In this document: positions 7,512 through 15,209 of the stretch, in pieces
Layout: every line of letters starts with the position of its first letter
Numbering within the stretch: the stretch's first letter is position 1
NCBI GenBank assembly: GCA_964363305.1
Contig: CAYIHX010000006.1
Location: 1 to 64,000, forward strand
Origin: CAYIHX01 sp964363305
GTDB lineage: Bacteria > Bdellovibrionota > UBA1018
DNA: 64,000 nucleotides
Direction of reading: 5' to 3'
Notes under the pieces: model-generated
The model's input: the letters and a program-made list of their open reading frames with translations, nothing else
What the model was told of the DNA's origin: nothing
Databases searched by the model: none
Translations under genes and position numbers: made by a program

Positions 7512-7614
7512 GTTCGATAGTATCTCCTCTTTTTTTTGCCCAAATCGCTCTATGTTCGATTAAGCAGCGAATTCTAGACATTCAGTTATAAAGTCATCTA
7601 CTCGTGCCCGCCAT
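7512..7614. repeat. 103-bp direct repeat, copy 2 (upstream of fic)
   Basis: Partner of 6374-6476, in the same orientation and 1138 bp away; together they bracket the fic gene and its promoter. Its minus strand encodes LFRWRARVDDFITECL..AA and a TAA at 7562-7560. It ends 15 bases before the permease gene. The interval 7495-7629 holds nothing else that I can recognise. Confidence 0.75.
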
Positions 7615-7629
7615 CTAAAGAGCCCCACT

Positions 7630-8397
7630 ATGATCACGGATGTCATTTTTTTGCTCGTAGGGGTCGGAGTTGGAACTCTCGGTACCTTGATGGGAGCGGG
7701 AGGCGGCTTCATTCTCGTGCCATTCCTGCTTTTTCTCTACCCTGAATATTCTCCCAGCCTCGTGACTGGAATCAGTATGCTGGCCGTTGCCGCGAACGCT
7801 TGGTCCGGTTCGGTCGCCTATATTTTCCTAAAAAGAGTGCACTGGCGCTCGGCCCTTCTTTTCACTGCGGCGTCGCTGCCTGGGGCCTGGGTCGGCGTAC
7901 GCCTGGGGGAAATCATTCCTCGGGCTCAGTTCGAGATGTTTTTTGGCGTGCTTCTTCTGTTGGTCGCTAGTTTTTTGAGTTGGCGCTCGATCAAGAATTC
8001 CAGAATCAGTGGGTCCCGCGAACCTTCAGTTCGTGCCTATGTGGGTGGGTCGCTGATCAGTTTGGGCGTCGGGGTGCTTGCGAGTTTCGTTGGAATCGGA
8101 GGGGGGATTATTCACGTGCCTCTCCTTTCTGAGGTGTTGGGCTATCCCCTGCACTTGGCCACTGGCACTTCCCATTTCATCTTGGCGGTGTCTGCCTCGG
8201 TCACGGTTTTGAGTCACGCTTCAGCGGGTCACTACGCGGAACTTCCTTCGTTTGTGCCCTACCTGATTGTGGGTATCGTCGTCGGGGCGCAAGCGGGAGC
8301 GAGGCTTTCCAAGAAAGTCCCGGCCCAACGAATTCTTCAATTGTTGGCTCTTGCGCTCGGTTTTGTGGGCTTTCGCCTCTTGTTTAGATCTTTTTGA
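7630..8397 (+). CDS. TauE/SafE (TSUP) family membrane permease
   Basis: 255 residues with about eight membrane segments in two homologous halves, each opening with the family's glycine-rich signature: GTLGTLMGAGGGFILVPFLL near residue 17 and a second repeat with ASFVGIGGGIIHVPLL near 150. The family exports or imports sulfite, sulfonates and other small anions across the inner membrane; the substrate here is unknown. No sulfur-metabolism gene adjoins it. It ends inside the last codons of the convergent XRE gene (14-base overlap). Confidence 0.9.
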   Translation: MITDVIFLLVGVGVGTLGTLMGAGGGFILVPFLLFLYPEYSPSLVTGISMLAVAANAWSGSVAYIFLKRVHWRSALLFTAASLPGAWVGVRLGEIIPRAQFEMFFGVLLLLVASFLSWRSIKNSRISGSREPSVRAYVGGSLISLGVGVLASFVGIGGGIIHVPLLSEVLGYPLHLATGTSHFILAVSASVTVLSHASAGHYAELPSFVPYLIVGIVVGAQAGARLSKKVPAQRILQLLALALGFVGFRLLFRSF

Positions 8398-8662
8398 GAA
8401 ACGAAGGCAGATCTTTACAGCCGACTCCCTTGGCGATCGCAAGTAAGGTCAGCACGCGAACGTTGCTGTTGCCATAGATAATCTCTCTGAGCGTAGACCG
8501 GGCGATTCCCAGTCGATTCGCCATGGATTCAACCGAGATTTTCTTGGTTTTGAGTTCGGATCGAATCTGATCCCCGAGGCGCTTAAGAAACCTTTTTTCC
8601 TCGGCGCTGAACACGAATTCCCGACTTCCTGCACTTTTCTGAGTCTTTTGTAGCTTCGGCAT
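8384..8662 (-). CDS. XRE-family helix-turn-helix regulator
   Basis: 92 residues, taking the ATG at 8662; the open frame continues upstream, but those residues are not HTH-like and lack a binding site for the ribosome. The HTH is at about residues 30-75: RSELKTKKISVESMANRLGI then ARSTLREIIYGNSNVRVLTL. Residues 1-20 are polar and basic. It is convergent with the permease and divergent from arsR. Nothing shows its target. Confidence 0.72.
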   Translation of the reverse strand: MPKLQKTQKSAGSREFVFSAEEKRFLKRLGDQIRSELKTKKISVESMANRLGIARSTLREIIYGNSNVRVLTLLAIAKGVGCKDLPSFLKKI

Positions 8663-8812
8663 AGTCGGCGAACCATAACCTGATAGTGGGTAATTGAATC
8701 GTGAAATTTTTTTGAAGACACATCTTTTCCTATAGAAATGAACCGCTTGAATCCTCTTTGAAGGAAGGATGACGGGCCTGACTGGGCGGAAAACATCTGA
8801 GTTTCCAAATCC

Positions 8813-8851
8813 TTGACAAGTGCATATATGCGCACATAAACATATGTTCAT
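8813..8851 (+). promoter_or_regulatory. arsR-feoAB promoter with overlapping ArsR-type operator
   Basis: TTGACA (8813-8818) is followed after 16 bases by CATAAA (8835-8840). The -10 lies in a near-perfect 16-bp dyad ATAAACATATGTTCAT (8836-8851, one mismatched pair). Two copies of the self-complementary CATATATG (8823-8830 and 8849-8856) flank it. Operators of ArsR/SmtB proteins often have this ATA-rich, TTCAT-containing form, so repression by the following gene product is likely. Confidence 0.7.
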
Positions 8852-8853
8852 AT

Positions 8854-9195
8854 ATGCCCATTTCCCTTAATTGCGTGACCTCTGAGAATTTGAATAGGGG
8901 GCTGGATGAACATGACACGTTTACTCAGTTGGCCGAGACCTTTCAGGCTTTGGGCGATGTTTCCCGCATTCGGATCGTGTGGGCCCTCTCCAAGAGAGAG
9001 CTGAGCGTGGGTGAGATTGCCGGACTTGTCGACCTCACCCAACCCAACGTGAGTCATCATCTGAGGACTCTTCGAAACCTTCGCCTGGTTCGAGTGAGGA
9101 AGGACGGCCGGACTAGCTACTACTCGCTTGACGACGAGCATATCGAACGACTTCTGAAAGAGGGCATCGAGCACGTTGAGGATCTTCAATCATGA
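8854..9195 (+). CDS. ArsR-family regulator of feo operon
   Basis: 113 residues from ATG 8854. Winged HTH at about 23-100: TFQALGDVSRIRIVWALSKR, ELSVGEIAGLVDLTQPNVSH and the wing VRVRKDGRTSYYSL. The metal-binding ELCVC motif of classical ArsR is replaced by ELSVGEI, so sensing is not by that thiol site. The first start is close to the predicted transcription start and lacks a ribosome binding site; GTG 8875 or TTG 8893 would be alternatives. It overlaps feoA by 4 bases (ATGA), making it the likely local regulator of iron uptake instead of, or in addition to, Fur. Confidence 0.87.
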   Translation: MPISLNCVTSENLNRGLDEHDTFTQLAETFQALGDVSRIRIVWALSKRELSVGEIAGLVDLTQPNVSHHLRTLRNLRLVRVRKDGRTSYYSLDDEHIERLLKEGIEHVEDLQS

Positions 9196-9434
9196 GAAAC
9201 ACAACGCTTGGTCAGCTTCGGGTCGGTCAGCGGGCCGTAATCGCCCGAATTCTTGAACAAGCGGCGGGTGAAGGTCTTTCCTTGCGCCTGATGCAAATGG
9301 GATTTCTTGAAGGGAGTGAGGTCGAGGTGATGCAAGAGGCTCCTTTCTTTCGCGATCCGTTCGCCGTGCGCGTAAGGGGCGCCTTGATCGCCTTGCGTCG
9401 TAATGAAGCAGATTATATCGAGGTCACTTTATGA
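9192..9434 (+). CDS. feoA: Ferrous iron transport protein A
   Basis: 80 residues, one SH3-like FeoA domain: TTLGQLRVGQRAVIARIL, LRLMQMGFLEGSEVEVM and the last strand FAVRVRGALIALRRNEADYI with IEVTL. FeoA is a small cytosolic partner of FeoB needed for Fe(II) uptake. It overlaps arsR and feoB by 4 bases each, so the three are coupled in translation. Confidence 0.93.
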   Translation: MRNTTLGQLRVGQRAVIARILEQAAGEGLSLRLMQMGFLEGSEVEVMQEAPFFRDPFAVRVRGALIALRRNEADYIEVTL

Positions 9435-11326
9435 GGGCGGACACTTTTGAAGCCTGGGTGGCCTTGGCTGGTAACCCGAATTGCGGCAAGACCTCTCTCT
9501 TTAATGCGCTCACGGGAAGTCGACAAAAGGTCGGAAATTACCCGGGTGTCACTGTTGAAAGAAAAGAAGGCGTCGCCACGACTCAGGACGGAGCGAAGAT
9601 TCGCCTCCTGGATCTGCCGGGAACATATAGTCTGGACGCGCGCACCCCGGACGAGGCCATCACGCGCGACGTACTGATGGGGAAGGTCGACGGTGAGAGG
9701 GTACCGGATGTCATCGTAGCCGTCGCGGATGCGACTAATCTTGAGCGCTGCTTGGGACTCGTGATGGAGCTCAAGCAGCTGGGTCGGCCGGTTGTTCTGG
9801 CTCTCAACATGATCGACTTATCTCGTGCACTTGGCCTTGATCTTGACCTATCGATCATGGCTCGGGAGTTGGGAGTCTCGGTCGTCGCTACGTCGGCGGT
9901 TAAAAAAGAGGGTTTGGATGAGTTATTGAGGGAAGTCAGGAAGGCGGCAGAGAATACCGAATCAAGGTCCTCCGGTCCCCTTGTGTGGCGTCCCTCAACG
10001 GCTGATGAAACCCGAGCGCGATTTAGGCAAATTGACCAGGTACTTGCCAAGGTTACCAAGCGTTCGAAAGGCCGCGGGGTTTGGACTGACCGAATCGATC
10101 GAGTGGTTCTTCATCCGGTTTGGGGCACCTTGATTTTGATCGCGATTTTGACGGTCGTGTTTCAGGGGGTGTTCAATTGGGCCAGCTACCCCCAGGATAT
10201 CATCAGTAGTGCCATGACCTGGCTTGGGTTGAGAGCCACGGAGGTGCTCGGGGTTGGTCCCTTACAGAGTCTCGTGGTGGATGGGGCTATTGGTGGAGTC
10301 GGATCCGTGATTGTCTTTTTGCCACAGATCCTTCTTCTCTTCTTTTTTTTATTGATGCTGGAGGACTCTGGCTACATGGCCAGAGCTGCCTTTCTCATGG
10401 ACCAGCTGATGGGGCGAGTGGGACTGCACGGGCGTTCATTTATCCCCCTGCTTTCGTCCTTTGCTTGCGCCATTCCCGGCATCATGGCGACGAGAACCAT
10501 AGAGAGTAAACGCGATCGTCTGATCACGATTCTCGTTTCGCCATTGATGGCCTGTTCTGCGCGTATTCCCGTCTACTCACTCATTATCGCCGCGTTCATC
10601 CCCAATCGATCGATCATCGGCCCCTTGCGTTTACAAGGCTTGGTACTTTTGGGTTTGTATGTGGGGGGAGTGGTTGCCGCATTGTTTGTGGCTTGGATAT
10701 TGAAGAAATCAATTCTGAAGGGCCCCCAATCTTTCCTTCTGATGGAGCTTCCTTCATACAAGTGGCCCTATTGGAAAGGTGTTGCGCTCGGACTCATGGA
10801 GCGGGTTCGCCTTTTCGTGAGACGGGCCGGTACGGTTATTCTCGCTCTCTCCATTGTCCTCTGGTTCTTGTCTTCGTACCCAAGACCCCCGCAGGGCTCG
10901 GTTGATCCGGCGATTTTTCATTCCTACGCGGGAAAAATCGGGCGAACGCTCGAGCCTGTTTTTAGGCCAATTGGCTTTAATTGGCGTATTGTGGTCGCGC
11001 TCATTCCAGGATTTGCTGCTCGAGAGGTGATGGTTGCCGCGCTTGGGACGGTCTATGCCGTTGAAGGGGCCAACGAAGAAAGTCCCGGTTTGATTGCCGC
11101 ACTTTCACGCGATTGGTCCCTGGCCACTGCTCTCAGTTTGTTAGTTTGGTATGTCCTCGCATGTCAGTGTCTTTCAACCCTTGCGGTAGTTCGGCGTGAA
11201 ACGAATTCGTGGCGTTGGCCGCTGTTCATGCTTCTCTACCTGACTGTCCTGGCCTATCTCGGTTCGTGGCTGACCTATCAGGGCGCCGTTGCGCTAGGGT
11301 GGGGCGTGATCGGTGGGGGCGCATAG
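9431..11326 (+). CDS. feoB: Ferrous iron transporter B
   Basis: 631 residues. The N-terminal GTPase domain has G1 GNPNCGKTS (14-22), the switch-I segment VGNYPGVTVE, G3 DLPGTYSL, and G4 NMID. A short linker leads to the membrane domain with two Gate motifs; characteristic segments are MLEDSGYMARAAFLMD, FACAIPGIMATR, and PGFAAREVMVAALGTVYAVE. Shorter than the E. coli protein (about 770) but within the family range. It carries Fe(II) across the inner membrane. The final codons hold the ribosome binding site of the next small gene, whose GTG shares a base with the feoB stop. Confidence 0.95.
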   Translation: MRADTFEAWVALAGNPNCGKTSLFNALTGSRQKVGNYPGVTVERKEGVATTQDGAKIRLLDLPGTYSLDARTPDEAITRDVLMGKVDGERVPDVIVAVADATNLERCLGLVMELKQLGRPVVLALNMIDLSRALGLDLDLSIMARELGVSVVATSAVKKEGLDELLREVRKAAENTESRSSGPLVWRPSTADETRARFRQIDQVLAKVTKRSKGRGVWTDRIDRVVLHPVWGTLILIAILTVVFQGVFNWASYPQDIISSAMTWLGLRATEVLGVGPLQSLVVDGAIGGVGSVIVFLPQILLLFFFLLMLEDSGYMARAAFLMDQLMGRVGLHGRSFIPLLSSFACAIPGIMATRTIESKRDRLITILVSPLMACSARIPVYSLIIAAFIPNRSIIGPLRLQGLVLLGLYVGGVVAALFVAWILKKSILKGPQSFLLMELPSYKWPYWKGVALGLMERVRLFVRRAGTVILALSIVLWFLSSYPRPPQGSVDPAIFHSYAGKIGRTLEPVFRPIGFNWRIVVALIPGFAAREVMVAALGTVYAVEGANEESPGLIAALSRDWSLATALSLLVWYVLACQCLSTLAVVRRETNSWRWPLFMLLYLTVLAYLGSWLTYQGAVALGWGVIGGGA

Positions 11327-11520
11327 TGGTACCGTCGGAGGTTCAAGAGTGGGGAGTGTTAGCGATTGGAATCGGTCTCACCGCATGGGTGGTGATCAGG
11401 GCCTTTCGAACCAGGATCCTTCCGTGGCTTTCACGCATTCTTCTCAAGAGAGGGCATGTTTCCTGGGCGATGCGCGTGCGAAGCTGGCGGCCTTCGCCCA
11501 AGCGTCCGCGCTGTCACTGA
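11326..11520 (+). CDS. Small membrane protein after feoB
   Basis: 64 residues, GTG start at 11326 overlapping the feoB TAG by one base, with GGTGGGGG upstream. One membrane segment (WGVLAIGIGLTAWVVIRAF, residues about 9-27) is followed by a very basic tail with Trp, ending RPRCH. Its place fits the small proteins often found at the end of feo operons (FeoC or Cys-rich FeoB partners), but it lacks the Cys cluster of the latter and the HTH of FeoC. I give no function. It overlaps exbD tail-to-tail by 7 bases. Confidence 0.65.
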   Translation: MVPSEVQEWGVLAIGIGLTAWVVIRAFRTRILPWLSRILLKRGHVSWAMRVRSWRPSPKRPRCH

Positions 11521-11933
11521 GTGGCAGTTGTCGAGTCGACGTTCAGGGCAAATTTTGCCAGGCCGGCTTTTCGGAGGGTGTCCATGAGTCGAACCACCAC
11601 TCCATGCGGGGTCGCTTCGTCGGCGCTGATCATGGCCGTCTTCTCACCCAGTGGTCCCAGCTTCCCTAGTCGTTGAACCAGGACGTCCCAGTCCACCCTC
11701 TCTTGCCCCCACGAGAGTTCGCCCTCGCGGGTCAACGAAAAAGCCAAGGGTGATTTCTCCGCCTGCTCTCCTGTTTTGGCCTTGGGGAGCTGCACTTTGA
11801 TGGCGCTTTGATAGATGATCGGTGCCGTCATCATGAAAATGACGAGCAGGACGAGCACGACGTCGACCAACGGCGTGACGTTGATGCCCGAAATGGAGTC
11901 GTCGTCTGAATCCGAGCCCGCAAAACCCGCCAT
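11514..11933 (-). CDS. exbD: ExbD/TolR-family biopolymer transport protein
   Basis: 139 residues. Short acidic N-terminus, then NVTPLVDVVLVLLVIFMMTA (about 18-37) as the single membrane helix with the conserved Asp of the proton path, and a periplasmic domain of about 95 residues. With the ExbB/TolQ-like gene that ends 1 base upstream it forms a proton-driven motor energising TonB or Tol-type outer-membrane processes. No tonB, tolA or receptor gene is next to it, so ExbD and TolR cannot be told apart by context. Confidence 0.88.
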   Translation of the reverse strand: MAGFAGSDSDDDSISGINVTPLVDVVLVLLVIFMMTAPIIYQSAIKVQLPKAKTGEQAEKSPLAFSLTREGELSWGQERVDWDVLVQRLGKLGPLGEKTAMISADEATPHGVVVRLMDTLRKAGLAKFALNVDSTTATQ

Positions 11934-11934
11934 G

Positions 11935-12579
11935 CTACTTACCCGCCAAACGGCCGATCAGAAAGCTCTTTAGGGCTTCCGCTTCGGCGACGGCTGATTT
12001 CACCCGGCGTTGAAAAAGATTATATGCAATGACTGCCGGAATGGCGACGAGGAGTCCCATAGCCGTTGCGACGAGGGCCTCCGACAGGCCTGACGAGACG
12101 GCCTGAGCGCCTGCGCCGCCCTGTTGAGTGGAGAGGTCGTGGAAGGCCTTGATGATTCCGAGGACGGTTCCAAAGAGGCCAATGAACGGAGCATTGGCTC
12201 CGATGGTGGCCAGAATCACTAGATTCTTATCCCAAGCAAGGCGTGCCCGGACGACTTCATCCTGGGCGATCTGCGTCAAGATTTCAGGGTCATGGGATTT
12301 TTCGCTGCTGAGCAGAGCCGCCGTCATGCCCGCTTCAAGATCTGGCGAGGTGGCGTTTTTCGTCCGCGCAATGGCCGCATGCGTTGCCTGTTCCCAGTTT
12401 CCTTCCTGCGCCGCCTTGCGGATGCCCTGTCTGAAGACGTTGAGTCCTTTTCCCGCGTCGCGGTAGAATTTCCAGCGTTCGACCATGAGGGCTACTGAGA
12501 GGACCGAGAGGAGGAGGAGGACATAGAGGACCCATTCCGCGCCGGTGAGGGATATTCCGAGAAAGAGTTGTGAGAGCAT
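11935..12579 (-). CDS. exbB: MotA/TolQ/ExbB proton channel family protein
   Basis: 214 residues. A first membrane helix at the N-terminus (WVLYVLLLLSVLSVALMVER), a cytoplasmic loop of about 90 residues, then the conserved pair of helices: LVILATIGANAPFIGLFGTV with GIIKAFHDL, and GLSEALVATAMGLLVAIPAV. These match the ExbB/TolQ consensus, including the TATAMG-type motif in helix 3. Pentameric partner of the following exbD. Divergent from kamA. Confidence 0.9.
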   Translation of the reverse strand: MLSQLFLGISLTGAEWVLYVLLLLSVLSVALMVERWKFYRDAGKGLNVFRQGIRKAAQEGNWEQATHAAIARTKNATSPDLEAGMTAALLSSEKSHDPEILTQIAQDEVVRARLAWDKNLVILATIGANAPFIGLFGTVLGIIKAFHDLSTQQGGAGAQAVSSGLSEALVATAMGLLVAIPAVIAYNLFQRRVKSAVAEAEALKSFLIGRLAGK

Positions 12580-12661
12580 TTTCCTAGGTTAGCGGCGAGC
12601 GTTGATTTTTCCAAGAAATCCTGAACAGAATAAGTCGCAGGTTCCTTGGGGGGATGAGTCA

Positions 12662-13813
12662 ATGGCCTACGAAATTTCTACGATAAATACCGTCGCCGAT
12701 CGCTTCAAGAGTCCGGCACGTCCGGCGATCTGGAGAGAGGTGCCAGACAAGGATTGGGACAACTGGATCTGGCAGCAGCAGAAGCGCATCAAGTCGATGG
12801 AGGTTTTGGAGCAGGTCATTCAGGTGACGGACGAGGAGCGGGCGGCGTTCGCGGAATCCCATGAGATGTTCAACATGGGAATTACCCCGTATTATGCCTC
12901 GTTGATTGATCCCAATGATCCGAACTGCCCCATTCGGCTTCAGTCGGTGCCCAAGAAAGGCGAACTCAACATTCTGCCCAGCGATCTCGAGGACCCCCTT
13001 GCGGAAGAGCGAGACATGCCAGTACCGGGTATCACGCACCGGTATCCAGACCGGGTTCTGTTCTATACGACTCATAACTGCCCGGTGTACTGTCGGCACT
13101 GCACTCGGAAACGAAAAGTGTCAGACCCCTCCACGTCAGCGGCGAACAAGCAGCTCGAAGAAGGCTTGGCATATATTGAGAGTCATAAGGAGGTTCGCGA
13201 CGTGGTCATTTCCGGCGGCGACCCCCTTTCGAACTCGGACGATCGACTCGAGTACATCCTTTCTCGTCTTCGGGCGATGGAGCATGTTCAGGTTTTTCGC
13301 ATCGGGACGCGTAATCTCGTGACCTTGCCCCAGCGTGTGACTGATTCTTTCGCAAAAATGGTTTCAAAATATCATCCGCTCTATATTCATACCCACTTCA
13401 ATCATCCGAAGGAATGTACGCGAGAGGCGTTTGAGGCCTGCCGGAAGTTGGCGGATGCCGGCTGTCCGATCAACAACCAAATGGTTCTTCTCAAGGGTGT
13501 TAATGACAAGCCCGAGATCGTCAAGGAGTTGAATCATAAGCTGCTGATGATGCGAGTGCGACCGTATTACATTTATCAGTGCGATCTTTCTCAGGGTATC
13601 AGCCACTTTCGAACTCCCGTTGAGACTGGCCTTGAGATTATCGAGAAGCTTCGGGGTTGGACCAGTGGCATGGCGGTTCCTCAGTTTGTCATCGACGCCC
13701 CTGGTGGAGGAGGGAAAATTCCTCTGTTACCTCAGTATGTCGTGAAGCATGAGGGGAAGAAGTGGATTCTGCGGAACTATAAGAATGAGCAATTTGAATA
13801 TATCGAGCCATAA
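12662..13813 (+). CDS. kamA: Lysine 2,3-aminomutase (radical SAM, PLP)
   Basis: 383 residues from ATG 12662, with GGGGGG 8 bases before it. The radical-SAM cluster motif is C140-PVY-C144-RH-C147. The PLP-binding Lys is in PGGGGK, about residue 352. The N-terminal DWDNWIWQQQKRI is typical of KamA and absent in the shorter EpmB. KamA isomerises L-lysine to L-beta-lysine. No other lysine-fermentation gene is nearby, so beta-lysine may serve as an osmolyte or EF-P modifier; an EF-P role is not excluded. A lipoprotein gene overlaps its end by 29 bases. Confidence 0.88.
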   Translation: MAYEISTINTVADRFKSPARPAIWREVPDKDWDNWIWQQQKRIKSMEVLEQVIQVTDEERAAFAESHEMFNMGITPYYASLIDPNDPNCPIRLQSVPKKGELNILPSDLEDPLAEERDMPVPGITHRYPDRVLFYTTHNCPVYCRHCTRKRKVSDPSTSAANKQLEEGLAYIESHKEVRDVVISGGDPLSNSDDRLEYILSRLRAMEHVQVFRIGTRNLVTLPQRVTDSFAKMVSKYHPLYIHTHFNHPKECTREAFEACRKLADAGCPINNQMVLLKGVNDKPEIVKELNHKLLMMRVRPYYIYQCDLSQGISHFRTPVETGLEIIEKLRGWTSGMAVPQFVIDAPGGGGKIPLLPQYVVKHEGKKWILRNYKNEQFEYIEP

Positions 13814-14237
13814 GGCCTCGATCGTTTGGGTTGCTATTTTGCTTGGGAGCGCCGGCTGTGCTTCTCTGCCCGATCCCGAGATGAAGGTTCACCAGTTTCC
13901 GAAGGAGGCGGTATTTTTTGACAGTCCGCAGCACCGGCCGTACGAGGTGCTCGGTCGCGCTCGGACGAAAGTGAATTTTCCGTCCTTGGATGGGAAGCAC
14001 GACGAGGGGCAGCTCTGTAAAAATTATTTCAACAAGGCGGCGAATGATCTCCTTACTCGGGCAAAAAAATCCGGAGGAGATGCGGTGATGGAGTTTCGTT
14101 CCGTGGTGTTTCTCCTGGACGGCAAGGTGGAGCAGCATCGCACCGCCGAGTGCTCAGATGATGGTGAAGAAGGGCAGATTTTGGCGGAGGGCTGGGTCAT
14201 CCGCTGGAAACCTGTAGCTACCCAAAATGATAAGTAA
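13785..14237 (+). CDS. Lipoprotein of unknown function
   Basis: 150 residues from ATG 13785. A signal peptide of about 22 residues ends in the lipobox LLGSAGC, so the mature protein is lipid-anchored. The C-terminal part (AKKSGGDAVMEFRSVVFLLD then AEGWVIRW) recalls small YbjQ/DUF4156-like envelope proteins, where a 'GADAV' motif precedes an 'A-G-A' strand; this is weak. Two Cys (QLCKNYF and TAECSDD) might form a disulfide. The gene begins inside kamA. Confidence 0.75.
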   Translation: MSNLNISSHKASIVWVAILLGSAGCASLPDPEMKVHQFPKEAVFFDSPQHRPYEVLGRARTKVNFPSLDGKHDEGQLCKNYFNKAANDLLTRAKKSGGDAVMEFRSVVFLLDGKVEQHRTAECSDDGEEGQILAEGWVIRWKPVATQNDK

Positions 14238-14312
14238 TTTCAGTATTTGTTAAGGTCATTCATCTCCTGACCCATGTGTCCGATAAGACCTTGAAGGGGT
14301 CGATTCGATTAC

Positions 14313-15209
14313 ATGGGAGCACCTGCGCGCAAGTCAAAAACGAATGCCGAATATGGTGACCTCCTCGAGCGCCTGAAGGACATTCCCACTCTTCCAACCG
14401 TCGCCATGAGGGTGAATGACCTCATCAATGATCCCACTTCTTCGAGTGGTGATATTGCGGACGTTTTAAAGAATGATCAGGTGTTGACCGCGAAGGTATT
14501 GCGACTGGTCAATTCCTCCTATTATGCCATTCCTGGCGGAGTCACCGACGTCCAGCGGGCCTTGGCCTTTTTGGGTTTTAATACTTTGGCGCAGCTCGTG
14601 CTAGGCATTTCTGTTTTTACTGTTTTCAAAAACCTAGATGACGAGTCTGATTTTTCGATGCTGGATTTTTGGAAGCACGCTCTTGCAACGGCTGTTTGTA
14701 GCGAGGTCTTGGCAAAGAGGTTGAAGCATCCGAAGCCGGAAGAGGCGTTCACCTGCGGGCTGCTCCACGACATCGGCAAACTCGTCTTGCACGAAATCGA
14801 TCCCGAACGCTTGAGGGCGGTACTTGCGGAGACTCGAGCCCGGGGTGCCAGCTTTGTCGAAGTTGAGCGCGAGTGGGAGTTACCGGGCCACTCATTTCTG
14901 GGCGAGGTCATCGCGACGAAATGGGGCTTACCTCAAGTTATTCGTCTCGCGATTCGTTATCACCATTTTGATGTATCCAAGATGGCGTCGATTCTCTCTT
15001 CGGCGAAACCGACGATTCAAATCGTTCGTCTCGCCAACACCATCGTCGTGAAGAATCAAATTGGAAAGTCTGGAGACTGCAGCTCCGGCGAGATCACTCA
15101 GGATATGTTGGATCCTCTTAAGTTGAATTTTGAGGATGTCCGCCGCATTGAGGCGCAGTTGGAGTCGGCAATGGATAGCGCGGGGGCTTTATTGAATGCC
15201 TACCGCTAG
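14313..15209 (+). CDS. HDOD-domain signalling protein
   Basis: 298 residues. The HDOD domain spans about 15-215: RLKDIPTLPTVAMRVNDLIN, VLKNDQVLTAKVLRLVNSSY, and the HD-like GLLHDIGKLVLHE near residue 150. HDOD proteins are usually non-enzymatic signalling scaffolds linked to two-component systems and cyclic-di-GMP. It overlaps by 14 bases a histidine kinase gene which overlaps a sigma-54 response regulator, so the three very likely form one pathway. Confidence 0.9.
   Translation: MGAPARKSKTNAEYGDLLERLKDIPTLPTVAMRVNDLINDPTSSSGDIADVLKNDQVLTAKVLRLVNSSYYAIPGGVTDVQRALAFLGFNTLAQLVLGISVFTVFKNLDDESDFSMLDFWKHALATAVCSEVLAKRLKHPKPEEAFTCGLLHDIGKLVLHEIDPERLRAVLAETRARGASFVEVEREWELPGHSFLGEVIATKWGLPQVIRLAIRYHHFDVSKMASILSSAKPTIQIVRLANTIVVKNQIGKSGDCSSGEITQDMLDPLKLNFEDVRRIEAQLESAMDSAGALLNAYR

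Noticed and set aside
8848..9189. 113-codon frame antisense to arsR
   Set aside because: Fully covered by the clear ArsR winged helix on the plus strand.
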